Part shown: piece by piece, positions 1 to 8,901 of the stretch
How positions within the stretch are numbered: the first letter of the stretch is position 1
Layout: each line of letters begins with the position of its first letter
DNA from: Streptomyces roseus
GTDB taxonomy: Bacteria > Actinomycetota > Actinomycetes > Streptomycetales > Streptomycetaceae
Assembly (NCBI RefSeq): GCF_001044425.1
Contig: NZ_LFML01000016.1
Location: forward strand, 1-64,000
Reading direction: 5' to 3'
Length of the DNA: 64,000 nucleotides
Position numbers and translations under genes: made by a program
The notes under the pieces: model-generated
Seen by the model: the letters and a program-made list of their open reading frames with translations, nothing else
Told to the model about the DNA's origin: nothing
Databases searched by the model: none

Positions 1-57
1 CGCCCCGCACCCCCCCAAATCCACCACACCCCCCGCCATCTTCGGCACACTGCCCGC

Positions 58-1227
58 ATGGGCCTTCTCTGCGCCGCCTGCGCTTCCCTCCTCGCCTGGA
101 TCTGGCTCACGTTCGCCCAGGGCATGTTCTGGCGGACCGACGTGCGGCTCCCGCCGCGCAGCGCCCCCGGGCGGTGGCCGTCCGTCGCCATCGTGGTCCC
201 GGCCCGGGACGAGGCCGAGGTGCTGCCGCGCAGCCTGCCCTCGCTCATCGCCCAGGACTATCCCGGCGAAGCCGAGGTCATCCTGGTCGACGACGGCAGT
301 ACCGACGGCACCGGCGAGCTCGCGCTGCGGCTGGCCCGGGAGCATCCCGGGCTGCCCCTCACCCTCACTTCCCCCGGCGAGCCGGGCCCCGGCTGGACCG
401 GGAAGCTGTGGGCCCTGCGCCACGGCATCGCGCTCGCCCGGACCGCCCACGCCGACGAGCCCGAGTACCTGCTCCTCACCGACGCCGACATCGCGCACGA
501 GCCCGACAGCCTGCGCGAGCTGGTCGCGGCCGCGACCGGCTCCGAACTCGACCTCGTCTCGCAGATGGCCCGCCTGCGCGCCGTCAGCGTCTGGGAGCGG
601 CTCGTCGTACCGGCCTTCGTGTACTTCTTCGCACAGCTCTACCCCTTCCGCCGCGTCAACCGCCCCACCGGCCGGACCGCGGCCGCGGCCGGCGGCTGCG
701 TCCTGCTGCGCACCGAGGTCGCCGTCCGCGCGGGCATCCCCGACTCCATCCGGCAGGCCGTCATCGACGACGTGTCCCTCGCCCGCGCCGTCCGCCGCTC
801 GGGCGGCCGGATCTGGCTCGGGCTGGCGGAGCGGGTGGACAGCGTGCGCCCGTACCCCGCGCTCGGGGACCTGTGGCGGATGGTCTCGCGCAGCGCGTAC
901 GCGCAACTGCGCCACCAGCCGCTGCTGCTGGCCGGGACGGCGGCCGGGCTCGCGCTCGTCTACCTCGTCCCCCCGGCCGCGCTGCTCTCCGGGCTCGCGA
1001 CCGGGCATGCCGCGACCGCGTGGGCGGGCGGGCTCGCGTGGCTGCTGATGGCGGGCACATATCTGCCCATGCTGCGCTACTACCGCCAGCCCGCGGCACT
1101 CGCGCCACTCCTTCCGCTCACGGCCCTCCTGTACCTCCTGATGACCGTGGACTCCGCCGTTCAGCACTACCGCGGTCGCGGTGCGGCATGGAAGGGCCGC
1201 ACCTATGCCCGCCCGAGTGACGCCTGA
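58..1227 (+). CDS. HpnB-like family 2 glycosyltransferase, membrane-anchored
   Basis: GT-A fold glycosyltransferase of 389 residues. The N-terminal hydrophobic segment (about 1-20) is followed by a catalytic domain with VDDGSTDG (about 77-84), the HpnB-like GWTGKLWALRHG stretch, a TDAD metal-binding motif (about 141-144) and an IDD motif (about 238). Two or three hydrophobic helices (about 290-370) close the protein. HpnB proteins are named for association with hopanoid biosynthesis loci, and sugar transfer to a lipid at the membrane is the family expectation. No hopanoid gene lies nearby in this window, so the lipid acceptor is inferred. The start is ATG without a Shine-Dalgarno sequence; CACACT at 46-51 sits six bases before it, which fits a leaderless transcript. 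Confidence 0.88.
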   Translation: MGLLCAACASLLAWIWLTFAQGMFWRTDVRLPPRSAPGRWPSVAIVVPARDEAEVLPRSLPSLIAQDYPGEAEVILVDDGSTDGTGELALRLAREHPGLPLTLTSPGEPGPGWTGKLWALRHGIALARTAHADEPEYLLLTDADIAHEPDSLRELVAAATGSELDLVSQMARLRAVSVWERLVVPAFVYFFAQLYPFRRVNRPTGRTAAAAGGCVLLRTEVAVRAGIPDSIRQAVIDDVSLARAVRRSGGRIWLGLAERVDSVRPYPALGDLWRMVSRSAYAQLRHQPLLLAGTAAGLALVYLVPPAALLSGLATGHAATAWAGGLAWLLMAGTYLPMLRYYRQPAALAPLLPLTALLYLLMTVDSAVQHYRGRGAAWKGRTYARPSDA

Positions 1228-1287
1228 AACGAACAATCACCCCCAGACCACCCCCGCCCCCCGATGTCATCCCAGGTCACCGCCTTG

Positions 1288-1300
1288 TGACGCTACGTCA
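1288..1300. promoter_or_regulatory. Palindrome TGACG-CTA-CGTCA upstream of the DUF6643 gene
   Basis: Perfect 5-bp arms around a 3-bp centre in the 259-bp gap between the glycosyltransferase and the DUF6643 gene. It may be a repressor or activator site. No regulator gene is adjacent, so the binder is unknown. Confidence 0.35.
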
Positions 1301-1402
1301 GCGCAAAGTCGGTGCAACAGCCAACCGGTGAGTACGAGTAGGAACAACCCGGTGCGGAAGCGACGAAAACGTGCACGTGAACGGGAAGTGAAGGGTGTGG
1401 CT

Positions 1403-1426
1403 CTGACCTGCGAATATGCAGGTCAG
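1403..1426. promoter_or_regulatory. Long perfect palindrome in the DUF6643 promoter region
   Basis: Nine-base arms CTGACCTGC and GCAGGTCAG flank GAATAT, 60 bp before the DUF6643 start. It is either an operator for a dimeric regulator or an RNA hairpin. Downstream, TAACTT (1474-1479) lies seven bases before the ATG, so transcription may begin at the start codon; the palindrome would then sit around -84 to -61, an activator-like position. Confidence 0.45.
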
Positions 1427-1486
1427 CGCGGTGTTCGTCACACCTCGCTATGGACCCGGTGAAGCCGTGGGCTTAACTTAGGTCCC

Positions 1487-2002
1487 ATGACCTCCCCCCG
1501 CTCCACTTATGGCGGCGGTTACTACTCCGCGCCCTCTTTCCCGGACACCCCCATCTACGACTCGCTCGTCGCCGAACGGGGTACCCCGCAGATCGCTCCG
1601 ATCCGCGTTCCGGCCGCCTACGACTCCCCCAGCTCGGGCTATTCGAGCGGTGGATACCTCCCGGCCCTCGCCTCCTCCCTGCCCGCCCTGCCGGCCGCGC
1701 TGCCCCCGGCCATGCCGCAGCAGCAGCAAGCTCCGGCGTACGGGTACCCGTACCAGCAGCAGGCGCCCGCGCCGATGCCGCTGCAGCAAGCTCCCGCTCC
1801 CTACATCCCGCAGCAGCAGCCGGCCGTGGCCCGTGCGGGCTACATGCAGCAGGCCCAGCAGCAGCCCCGGCCGGTGGCCGCGGGTACGGGGTACGAGGCG
1901 ATGCGTCCGGCCGCCCCGCGTCCGATGCAGGTTCCGGCTCCGGTTCCGGCCGCCTCGTACGAGGACCCGTACGGCCGCCCGTACCAGGGGCGCGGCTACT
2001 GA
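1487..2002 (+). CDS. DUF6643-type Gln/Pro/Tyr-rich small protein
   Basis: 171 residues of low complexity. The first 60 residues contain a conserved-looking block (YGGGYYSAPSFPDTPIYD, then a segment with VAERGTPQIAPIRVPAAYD). The rest is rich in Gln, Pro and Ala with repeated QQQAPAP-like motifs and a C-terminal YEDPYGRPYQGRGY tail. There is no signal peptide or membrane segment. It resembles the Streptomyces family catalogued as DUF6643, whose function is unknown to me. Disordered Q/P/Y-rich chains can act as adhesive or condensate-forming segments, but that is speculation. The start lacks a ribosome binding site and looks leaderless. Confidence 0.8.
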   Translation: MTSPRSTYGGGYYSAPSFPDTPIYDSLVAERGTPQIAPIRVPAAYDSPSSGYSSGGYLPALASSLPALPAALPPAMPQQQQAPAYGYPYQQQAPAPMPLQQAPAPYIPQQQPAVARAGYMQQAQQQPRPVAAGTGYEAMRPAAPRPMQVPAPVPAASYEDPYGRPYQGRGY

Positions 2003-2057
2003 CAGATCCAGGAACGCCCACTAGGGCGGGCGCGGGGGGTCCTGGCAGGATGCTCCC

Positions 2058-2882
2058 ATGTCGAACTTGCGTGTCCAGGCGCTCCACGTCCATCCCGTCA
2101 AGTCAGTAGCGGGGACAGCTCCCGACGAGATGGCCGTGGAGCCCTGGGGCATGTCCGGGGACCGGCGGTGGGCGGTGGTGGACACCGAGGGCACGGTCAT
2201 CACCCAACGCCAGCAGCCCCGGCTGGCGTTGGCCGCGGCGCGTCCGCTGGGGGGCGGCGCGGTCGCCCTGTCGGCGCCGGGCATGGCCGAGCTGGCCGTG
2301 CAGGTGCCGGAGCCGGGTCCGCTGGAGCCGGTCACCCTGTTCGGGAAGAAGGTCGAGACCGTGGTCGCGGCGAGCGCCGCGGCCGACTGGTTCAGCGCCT
2401 ACCTGGGGGTGCCGGCGCGGCTGGTGCACCTGGACGACCCCGCCGTACGGCGGCCCGTCGATCCGGCGTACGCACTGCCGGGCGAGACGGTGAGTCTCGC
2501 CGACGCCTATCCGGTGCTGCTCGTGACCCTCGCGTCCCTCGACGCGCTCAACTCGCTCATCGCGCAGGGGGACCATCCCGAGGAGGGTCCGCTTCCGATG
2601 AATCGTTTCCGCCCCAATGTCGTGGTCGCCGGCGCCGAGGCGTGGGCGGAGGACGGCTGGCGGCGCATCGCGATCGGCGACGCCGTCTTCCGCGGGGTCC
2701 GCGAGTGCGGGCGGTGCATCGTGACGACTACCGACCAGGCGACGGCGGAGCGCGGCAAGGAACCCCTCAAGTCCCTGGCCCGGCACCGGCGGATCGGCAA
2801 GTCGCTGGCCTTCGGGCGGCAGCTGGTGCCGGTGCGGACGGGCACGGTCCGGGTGGGCGACGAGGTCCGCGTCCTGGAGTAG
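2058..2882 (+). CDS. MOSC domain-containing protein (YcbX-like)
   Basis: 274 residues. The N-terminal MOSC beta-barrel domain starts with LHVHPVKSVAG, and the MOSC domain proper carries the conserved Cys in ECGRCIVTTTDQ (about residue 220), the predicted sulfur or molybdenum cofactor contact. The C-terminus ends with the typical barrel strand RVGDEVRVLE. MOSC proteins handle molybdenum cofactor sulfur or reduce N-hydroxylated compounds in partnership with an electron donor (YcbX in Escherichia coli). AGGATG lies just before the ATG. It appears monocistronic, and no electron donor gene is adjacent. Confidence 0.88.
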   Translation: MSNLRVQALHVHPVKSVAGTAPDEMAVEPWGMSGDRRWAVVDTEGTVITQRQQPRLALAAARPLGGGAVALSAPGMAELAVQVPEPGPLEPVTLFGKKVETVVAASAAADWFSAYLGVPARLVHLDDPAVRRPVDPAYALPGETVSLADAYPVLLVTLASLDALNSLIAQGDHPEEGPLPMNRFRPNVVVAGAEAWAEDGWRRIAIGDAVFRGVRECGRCIVTTTDQATAERGKEPLKSLARHRRIGKSLAFGRQLVPVRTGTVRVGDEVRVLE

Positions 2883-3200
2883 CGGGCGGGACCGGCCCCT
2901 TGGAATGACACCTTCGAGGGGCTGTGGGGGAAGGGTGGAACCAAGCACCGTGAGCGGGCCGTTGGAGCATGCGACGGGCTGTGACGGGAAGGTGCGGGAG
3001 CGAGCTCGGCTTCGGCCGGGGCCGGGACCAGGCCAGGACCGGGGCCGGGACCGGAGCCGGGACCAAGGCGACGGTCTCGCTTTCAGGACTTCATGCACCG
3101 GATCGGGTGACACGGCTGCCGCGCGTCCCGGAATGCGCGTTATCGGGGCGTGCGGGAGGCTTGGACGGCAGGCAGACGGAGGCAAAGGGGGTGCCGGACC
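2883..3200. repeat. Gene-free 318-bp stretch with degenerate 12-bp GC repeats
   Basis: I see no convincing gene here. Positions 3018-3064 hold four head-to-tail units of about 12 bp: GGGGCCGGGACC at 3018-3029, a degenerate 11-bp copy at 3030-3040, GGGGCCGGGACC at 3041-3052 and GGAGCCGGGACC at 3053-3064. This looks like a small replication-slippage minisatellite. The remainder should hold the promoter of the following membrane protein gene. Confidence 0.6.
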
Positions 3201-3824
3201 GTGTGGACAGCAACGGGTGTGTGGCGTTGGCGGCGCAATCCACTGCGCCGGCCGACTGATCTCTTCGAGGCGTGGGTGGCGTTCGCCGCACTGATCTGCG
3301 TCCTGCTGGTGGCTCCGGCCATCGGCACGGTCGCGGGCATGGAGGTGGACGGCACGCTGCAGCGGGCCGCGCGCGAACAGCGGCAGGAGCGGTACCTCGT
3401 ACCGGCGGTGGTGGTGCGCCCGGCGGCCGTCCCGCCCACGGGGACGACCACGGGGACGGAGGCCGATCCGTCGGCGCAGCGGCAGGCCCCGCAGCGCACG
3501 CAGATCGTCGCGTCCTGGACGGCGCCCGACGGGAGCAGCCACCAGGGCACGGTGCCGGCCGCGGAGGAACCGCCGCGGACGGGCGACCGGTTCCGGATAT
3601 GGACCGATACGCAGGGCCGGCTGGTGGGGCGGCCTCTCGACGCCTCCTCGGCGAGCGCCCACGCGGCGGTGGTGGGCCTGGCCGCCGCCCTCGCCGCGGC
3701 CGCTCTGGTGGAGACGGTCCGGCGCCTGGTCGTACGCAGGCTCATGCATCGTCGGTACATACTGCTGGACCGGGCGTGGGCGGCCACGGGGCCGGACTGG
3801 GGCCGGGCGGGCGCGGGCAGCTGA
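3201..3824 (+). CDS. Rv1733c-like two-helix membrane protein
   Basis: The GTG at 3201 gives 207 residues beginning VWTATGVWRWRRNPLRRPTD, the usual N-terminus of this actinobacterial family, with GGAGG about 18 bases upstream. There are two membrane helices: about residues 28-48 (FEAWVAFAALICVLLVAPAI) and about 153-175 near the C-terminus. Between them lies an extracytoplasmic domain with WTAPDGSSHQGTVPA and WTDTQGRLVGRP. The family resembles mycobacterial Rv1733c, a dormancy-associated membrane protein of unknown biochemical role. An alternative ATG lies at 3150 but would add an atypical basic extension. Confidence 0.8.
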   Translation: MWTATGVWRWRRNPLRRPTDLFEAWVAFAALICVLLVAPAIGTVAGMEVDGTLQRAAREQRQERYLVPAVVVRPAAVPPTGTTTGTEADPSAQRQAPQRTQIVASWTAPDGSSHQGTVPAAEEPPRTGDRFRIWTDTQGRLVGRPLDASSASAHAAVVGLAAALAAAALVETVRRLVVRRLMHRRYILLDRAWAATGPDWGRAGAGS

Positions 3825-3956
3825 CCTGGCATCCCACCGGCCCCGCGCGCGCTACGGTGGAGCGGCCGGAGCCGGTCGCCGCCAAAGCGGTGGGCGGCGG
3901 CGGTGGTTTCGGCCGCTTCGGCGGCACGAGTACGAGGGCGGGGGCACGACAGCACC

Positions 3957-6413
3957 ATGGCAGAGGGCGCGGTCCAGGTGACGCACGGCGGATCTTCGCG
4001 GTGGCGGCGCCGCTCCGGTGAGTATCCGACGCTGGCCGCCGCGCTCGCCGTCGCGGGCGACGGGGATGTGCTCTCCATCGCTCCCGGCACCTACCGGGAG
4101 AACCTGGTGCTGAACCATGCCGTGACCCTGCGCGGGCCGGAGGGCTCGGTGGGTTCGGTGCGGATCGCCCCGCCGGACGGCGTCGCGCTCACGCTGCGCG
4201 CCTCCGCGGTGGTCCAGGACCTGCACCTGGAGGGGCAGGACCGGGCGGCGCCCGCGCTGCTGGTCGAGGAGGGTTCGCCGGAGCTCACCGATCTGCGGGT
4301 CAGCACCCGGTCGGCGGCGGGCATCGAGGTGCGCGGCGCGGCCGCCCGGCCCCTGGTGCGGCGGTGCACGGTGGAGAACCCGGCGGGAGTCGGGATCGCC
4401 GTACTGGACGGCGGCGGCGGGGTGTTCGAGGAGTGCGAGGTGGTGGCCGCCGGCCAGACCGGGGTCTCCGTGCGCGGCGGCGGGCGGCCGCGGCTGGAGC
4501 GCTGCCGGATCCACCATGCGTCCGGCGCCGGCATCGCGGTCACCGGCGAGGGTTCGGGCCTGGAGGCGCTGGGCTGCGAGGTGTACGAGATCAAGGGCAC
4601 GGGCGTGCAGATCGCCGCGCGGGCCGCGGCCCGCCTCACCGACTGCGCCGTGCACCGCACGTCCGCGGACGGGGTCACCCTGGACACCGACGCGGTGCTC
4701 ACGCTCGCCGGCTGCGACATCCACGACATCCCGGAGAACGCGGTGGACCTGCGCTCCCGTTCGGTGCTCACGCTCAGCCGGACCACCGTCCGCCGCTTCG
4801 GCCGCAACGGCCTGTCGGTGTGGGATCCGGGGACCCGGGTGGACGCCGACTCCTGCGAGATCCACGACAGTACGGGCGACTATCCGGCGGTGTGGATCAG
4901 TGACGGGGCCACCGCCTCGCTGAGCTCCTGCCGGGTGCACGACGTACCGGACGCGGTGTTCGTCCTGGACCGGGGCTCGCGCGCGGATGTCGTCGACAGC
5001 GATCTGTCCCAGGTGCGCAACACGGCCGTGTCGGTGAGCGACGGAGCCACCGCGCAGGTCGACGACTGCCGGATCCGGGAGGCGGCGACCGGGGCCTGGT
5101 TCCGCGACCACGGCAGCGGCGGCACCCTCGCCAACTGCACGATCGACGCGGTCCAGACGGGAGTGATCGTCACCAAGGGGGCCGATCCCGCGCTGGAGCG
5201 GTGCACGGTCAGTTCCCCGTCCGAGGCGGGGTTCTACGTGTCGGCGGGCGGCCGCGGCAGCTTCCGCTCCTGCCGCGTGACGGGCAGTTCGGGCTTCGGC
5301 TTCCACGTGATCGACGGCTGCCGCACCACGCTGACCCGCTGCCACACCGAGCGCTGTGCGCGCGGCGGGTACGAGTTCGCCGAGGACGGCCCGGTCGCCG
5401 AGGACTGCACCGGCGACGAGTCGGGCTCGCGGTCCGCCGCCCAGTCGGCCGGGGCCGGGGTCCTCGCCGCCGAACGCGCGGGAATGCGTACGGTCGGCGC
5501 GGGCCCCGCTCCCGCGCCCGCGGCGGCCCCGGTGCCGGATCCGCGGGGCGCTGAGGAGGCGGACCGGCAGCCGGCGGGTGCGGCGCGCGGCTCCGGCGAG
5601 GTGCTGGGGCAGCTCGACGCGCTGGTGGGCCTGGACAGCGTCAAGCGCGAGGTGCGGGCGCTCACCGACATGATCGAGGTGGGCCGGCGCAGGCAGCAGG
5701 CGGGCCTCAAAGCCGCTTCGGTCCGCCGCCACCTGGTGTTCACGGGCAGCCCCGGTACGGGCAAGACGACGGTGGCCCGGCTCTACGGGGAGATCCTGGC
5801 CTCCCTCGGGGTGCTGGAGCGCGGTCACCTGGTCGAGGTCTCGCGGGTGGACCTGGTCGGCGAGCACATCGGGTCCACGGCGATCCGGACCCAGGAGGCG
5901 TTCGACCGGGCGCGCGGCGGGGTGCTGTTCATCGACGAGGCGTACGCGCTGGCCCCGGAGGATTCGGGGCGCGACTTCGGGCGCGAGGCCATCGACACGC
6001 TGGTGAAGCTGATGGAGGACCACCGGGACGCGGTGGTGGTGATCGTCGCCGGGTACACGGCGGAGATGGAGCGCTTCCTGACCGTCAACCCGGGTGTGGC
6101 CTCGCGGTTCTCCCGGACGATCACGTTCGGGGACTACGGGCCCCAGGAGCTGCTGCGCATCGTGGAGCAGCAGGCGGAGGAGCACGAGTACCGGCTCGGG
6201 GAGGGCACGGCGAAGGCGCTGCTGACGTACTTCACCGAGCTCCCGAAGGGCCCGGCGTTCGGCAACGGCCGCACGGCGCGGCAGACCTTCGAGTCGATGG
6301 TCGAGCGCCACGCGGGCCGGGTGGCCCAGCTCACGGACCCGGGCACGGACGAACTCACCCTCCTGTTCCCGGAGGATCTCCCGGCCCTTCCGGCGCTGCC
6401 GGCTCCTTGCTGA
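3957..6413 (+). CDS. Right-handed beta-helix / AAA+ ATPase fusion protein (CbxX/SpoVK-like)
   Basis: 818 residues. Residues about 10-490 are a run of short beta-helix repeats (strand, turn, D/E-C-x-I/V-H motifs such as CEIHDS, CRVHDV, CTVSSP), as in pectate-lyase-like solenoids. An Ala/Pro-rich linker (about 490-540) leads to a CbxX/CfqX-type AAA+ domain with Walker A GSPGTGKTT (about 597-605), an SRVDLVGEHIGSTA pore-type segment, Walker B VLFIDEAYAL and a later SRFSR arginine-finger region. AAA+ proteins of this class act as hexameric remodelling ATPases (rubisco activase, EccA-like). The solenoid may select a partner or carbohydrate; that is inference. The ATG at 3957 was chosen because the upstream GTG at 3903 adds unrelated sequence. 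The 3' end overlaps the convergent next gene by 59 bp. Confidence 0.85.
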   Translation: MAEGAVQVTHGGSSRWRRRSGEYPTLAAALAVAGDGDVLSIAPGTYRENLVLNHAVTLRGPEGSVGSVRIAPPDGVALTLRASAVVQDLHLEGQDRAAPALLVEEGSPELTDLRVSTRSAAGIEVRGAAARPLVRRCTVENPAGVGIAVLDGGGGVFEECEVVAAGQTGVSVRGGGRPRLERCRIHHASGAGIAVTGEGSGLEALGCEVYEIKGTGVQIAARAAARLTDCAVHRTSADGVTLDTDAVLTLAGCDIHDIPENAVDLRSRSVLTLSRTTVRRFGRNGLSVWDPGTRVDADSCEIHDSTGDYPAVWISDGATASLSSCRVHDVPDAVFVLDRGSRADVVDSDLSQVRNTAVSVSDGATAQVDDCRIREAATGAWFRDHGSGGTLANCTIDAVQTGVIVTKGADPALERCTVSSPSEAGFYVSAGGRGSFRSCRVTGSSGFGFHVIDGCRTTLTRCHTERCARGGYEFAEDGPVAEDCTGDESGSRSAAQSAGAGVLAAERAGMRTVGAGPAPAPAAAPVPDPRGAEEADRQPAGAARGSGEVLGQLDALVGLDSVKREVRALTDMIEVGRRRQQAGLKAASVRRHLVFTGSPGTGKTTVARLYGEILASLGVLERGHLVEVSRVDLVGEHIGSTAIRTQEAFDRARGGVLFIDEAYALAPEDSGRDFGREAIDTLVKLMEDHRDAVVVIVAGYTAEMERFLTVNPGVASRFSRTITFGDYGPQELLRIVEQQAEEHEYRLGEGTAKALLTYFTELPKGPAFGNGRTARQTFESMVERHAGRVAQLTDPGTDELTLLFPEDLPALPALPAPC

Positions 6414-8901
6414 CCCTGGGGGCGGGCAGGGCGGGCAGGGCGGGCGCGGCCGCTGCGGGTGGTGCGCCGGCGGTGGACCGGGCGCGGCGGGCGGACCGGG
6501 CGGGGCCGGCCAGCCGGGCCAGGAGGGCGTCGCGTTCGGCGGCGAAGGCCGGGTCGGCCTGGTAGTCGAAGTGCCCGAGGATCGGCGCGGGCAGGGGGTA
6601 CCGGGCGCTGCGCCCGTAGGCGAGCGGATCGGCGAGCGGTCCCCGGTCGACGGGGTCGGCGACGGGATCGGCGACGGGGGCAGGGGCGGGTGCAGGGCCA
6701 GGGGCGCGATCGGCCGCGGCCGGAGCCGCTTCAGGGGGCTGAGCCGCCGGATGCCCCGGGAGGACCGGGCCTCCGATGGGGTCCGTGGCGCGCCAGAGGT
6801 TGCGCCAGCAGTCGACGTCGGCGTGCAGGGCGGCGAGGGGGCCCGGACCGAAGTACGCCGGGAACCAGCGCCCGTACAGACGCCGGAGCGGGGAGCCGTA
6901 CGTGAGCAGGGCGACCCGGCGGCGGACGTGCGGCGGCAGCTGCCAGACGGCGGCGGCCGCGAGGACGCTGCCCTGGGAGTGGCCGGAGATGACCAGGCGG
7001 CCGCCGGTGCGGCCGGTCCAGCCGCTCATCCGCCAGGTCAGGTCGGGGACGGCGCGCTCGGCGTAGCAGGGCGGAGCGAACGGATGGGCGGCCCGCGGCC
7101 AGAAGGTGCCGACGTCCCACAGCACGCCGATCGTGCGGCGGGCCGCGGGATCCCGGTACGCGCGGCGGCCCCAGGCGATGAACGCGGCGATGGCGACCCC
7201 TATCAGCCAGGAGCCGGCGTCCTGCGCCGCCCGCGCGGCGGTCTCCAGCAGCGGGTGGCCGCCGCGGACCGCCTCGCCCGGGACCTGCCCGCTGATCCAG
7301 GCTCCGGCCAGGGCTCCCGCACCGAGCAGCAGGGTGACGCCGGAGACGGCGGCCACGAACCAGGGCGCGGAGTCGGTGAGCGCGGCGGCGGCCCGGGCCC
7401 CGGCGATCCGGCGGCTGCGGTCCGCGTCCGGCGGCTCCCCCGGGTACTCGGCGGCCACTCCCGCGGCGAGCCGGCGCCGGGCGAGGACCCCGCGTACGGC
7501 GAAGCAGGCGGCGAGCAGGGCCAGGACGAGGAGCAGCGGCGGCAGCACGGCGGCCTGCCAGGACAGCAGTACGGGCGGGGCCGGCACCGTGGACCCGGGA
7601 GCCGCCGATCCGCCCGCCCCGGTCACCCCAGCCGCCCCGGCCGACCCGCCCAGCCAGTCCGCTATCCGCTGGGCGACCCCGCCGGACATCACCCCGCCGA
7701 GGGCGCAGCCGAGCATGGCGATGGCGGGACCGCCGAGCCCGTACAGCGCGGTCGCAGGGTCGGGGGCTAGCCGGTACAGCCGGACGGCGACGGCGGCGAG
7801 CAGCAGCACGCAGCAGCCCTGGCCGAGCATGAGCGCCCCGAACGCGAAGTCGCCGGGCAGCCGGCCGGCGGAGGTCCAGCCGGGGCGCGACCAGCCCGCG
7901 TAGAGCAGGACGGCGGCGAGCAGCGCGAGGGCGCAGCCCGGCAGCAGGGTGACGGCGGCCCGGTCGAGGCGGTGGTCGGCCCGCTCCTCGGTGCGGCCGC
8001 GCCGGCAGACGACCCAGGCGACGGCCACGGCCCCGGCGGCCAGCAGCACCTCCACCGCCCGGCCGAGGGCTTCGAGTACGGCGCCGCCGGCGAGGCGGTC
8101 GTGGTGGGCGGTGGGCACGGCGACGGCGGCCGCGACGATCAGCAGTCCGGCGGCGGTGTGCGCGGCGCGCAGCCGGGCCACGATGCGCCGCCCGTACCAG
8201 AATCCGGGCCGGCCGAGGGCGGGCGCACCGGCCGGGCGGACCGCGGGCACGGCGGCGCCCGCCGGCGGGGGCTGCGACTCGTACGCGCTCCACGTGCGGT
8301 TCGACAGGTACCACAGCAGCCCCGTCAGAGCGGCCGGGACCAGCGCGCCGAGCGCCAGCCGGCGGCCGGGCTGGCCCCACCACCGGCCAGGCTCCATGAA
8401 CCCGAGCCAGGACCCGGCTCCGGAGCCGGTGCAGGCTCCGGAACCGGCGCACTGCCAGGCGAGCAGGTCGAGGGCGACCTCGCAGGCGGCCGCGATCAGC
8501 AGCAGGGTCAGGCTGAGCGCGAGGACCCGTACGAGCACCCCGTACGCGCGCACCGCGCGCGGCGCCGGACCGGTGGCGGGCGCGGCCGGCCGGGCCCAGT
8601 GGGCGAGGTTGACCACCATGAAGGGCAGGAGCAGCAGCCAGAGGGCTCGGGCACCGTTGCCCGAGGTGAGCCGGGACCAGCAGTAGGCCTCGACGACGGG
8701 CCGGCCGGCGTACCGCTCGGGGTGGGCCTCGGCGTCGACGTCCGCGGCGCGACGGAAGACGGCGGCGGTGGAGTCCCCGGTGATCCGGACGGTGCGCGGG
8801 TCGCCGAGCAGCTCGTCGGGGGGTGCGCCGTGGACCCCGTGCACGCGGAGTTCGAGGGCCAGGGGGTGGAGGGGCTGCGGGGGCTGGGAGGGATCCGGCA
8901 C
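6355..8901 (-). CDS. Large polytopic membrane protein with lipase-like GHSQG motif
   Basis: 848 residues from a GTG start (MPDPSQPPQPLHPLALELRVHGVHG). The N-terminal part has an RVHGVHGAPPDELLGDP motif; about ten hydrophobic helices follow (about 100-600). The C-terminal cytosolic part contains LVISGHSQGSVLAAA (nucleophile elbow, Ser about 640), YGSPLRRLYGRWFP, an ATDPIGG acidic candidate and GHFDYQAD (His candidate), which together suggest an alpha/beta-hydrolase triad. The extreme C-terminus is Ala/Pro-rich. This is a conserved uncharacterised Streptomyces type; lipid or peptidyl hydrolase activity at the membrane is inferred. The last 59 bp overlap the convergent beta-helix gene. Confidence 0.8.
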   Translation of the reverse strand: MPDPSQPPQPLHPLALELRVHGVHGAPPDELLGDPRTVRITGDSTAAVFRRAADVDAEAHPERYAGRPVVEAYCWSRLTSGNGARALWLLLLPFMVVNLAHWARPAAPATGPAPRAVRAYGVLVRVLALSLTLLLIAAACEVALDLLAWQCAGSGACTGSGAGSWLGFMEPGRWWGQPGRRLALGALVPAALTGLLWYLSNRTWSAYESQPPPAGAAVPAVRPAGAPALGRPGFWYGRRIVARLRAAHTAAGLLIVAAAVAVPTAHHDRLAGGAVLEALGRAVEVLLAAGAVAVAWVVCRRGRTEERADHRLDRAAVTLLPGCALALLAAVLLYAGWSRPGWTSAGRLPGDFAFGALMLGQGCCVLLLAAVAVRLYRLAPDPATALYGLGGPAIAMLGCALGGVMSGGVAQRIADWLGGSAGAAGVTGAGGSAAPGSTVPAPPVLLSWQAAVLPPLLLVLALLAACFAVRGVLARRRLAAGVAAEYPGEPPDADRSRRIAGARAAAALTDSAPWFVAAVSGVTLLLGAGALAGAWISGQVPGEAVRGGHPLLETAARAAQDAGSWLIGVAIAAFIAWGRRAYRDPAARRTIGVLWDVGTFWPRAAHPFAPPCYAERAVPDLTWRMSGWTGRTGGRLVISGHSQGSVLAAAAVWQLPPHVRRRVALLTYGSPLRRLYGRWFPAYFGPGPLAALHADVDCWRNLWRATDPIGGPVLPGHPAAQPPEAAPAAADRAPGPAPAPAPVADPVADPVDRGPLADPLAYGRSARYPLPAPILGHFDYQADPAFAAERDALLARLAGPARSARRARSTAGAPPAAAAPALPALPAPRVSKEPAAPEGPGDPPGTGG

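Noticed and set aside
1181..1462. 93-residue basic open frame between the first two genes
   Set aside because: Starts inside the glycosyltransferase gene, has no domain or ribosome site, and its codons lack third-position GC bias.
3852..6311. 819-residue open frame antisense to the beta-helix/AAA+ gene
   Set aside because: Composition is R/A/H/L-biased with no recognisable domain; it mirrors the sense gene's codon bias. The sense frame carries Walker motifs and repeats.
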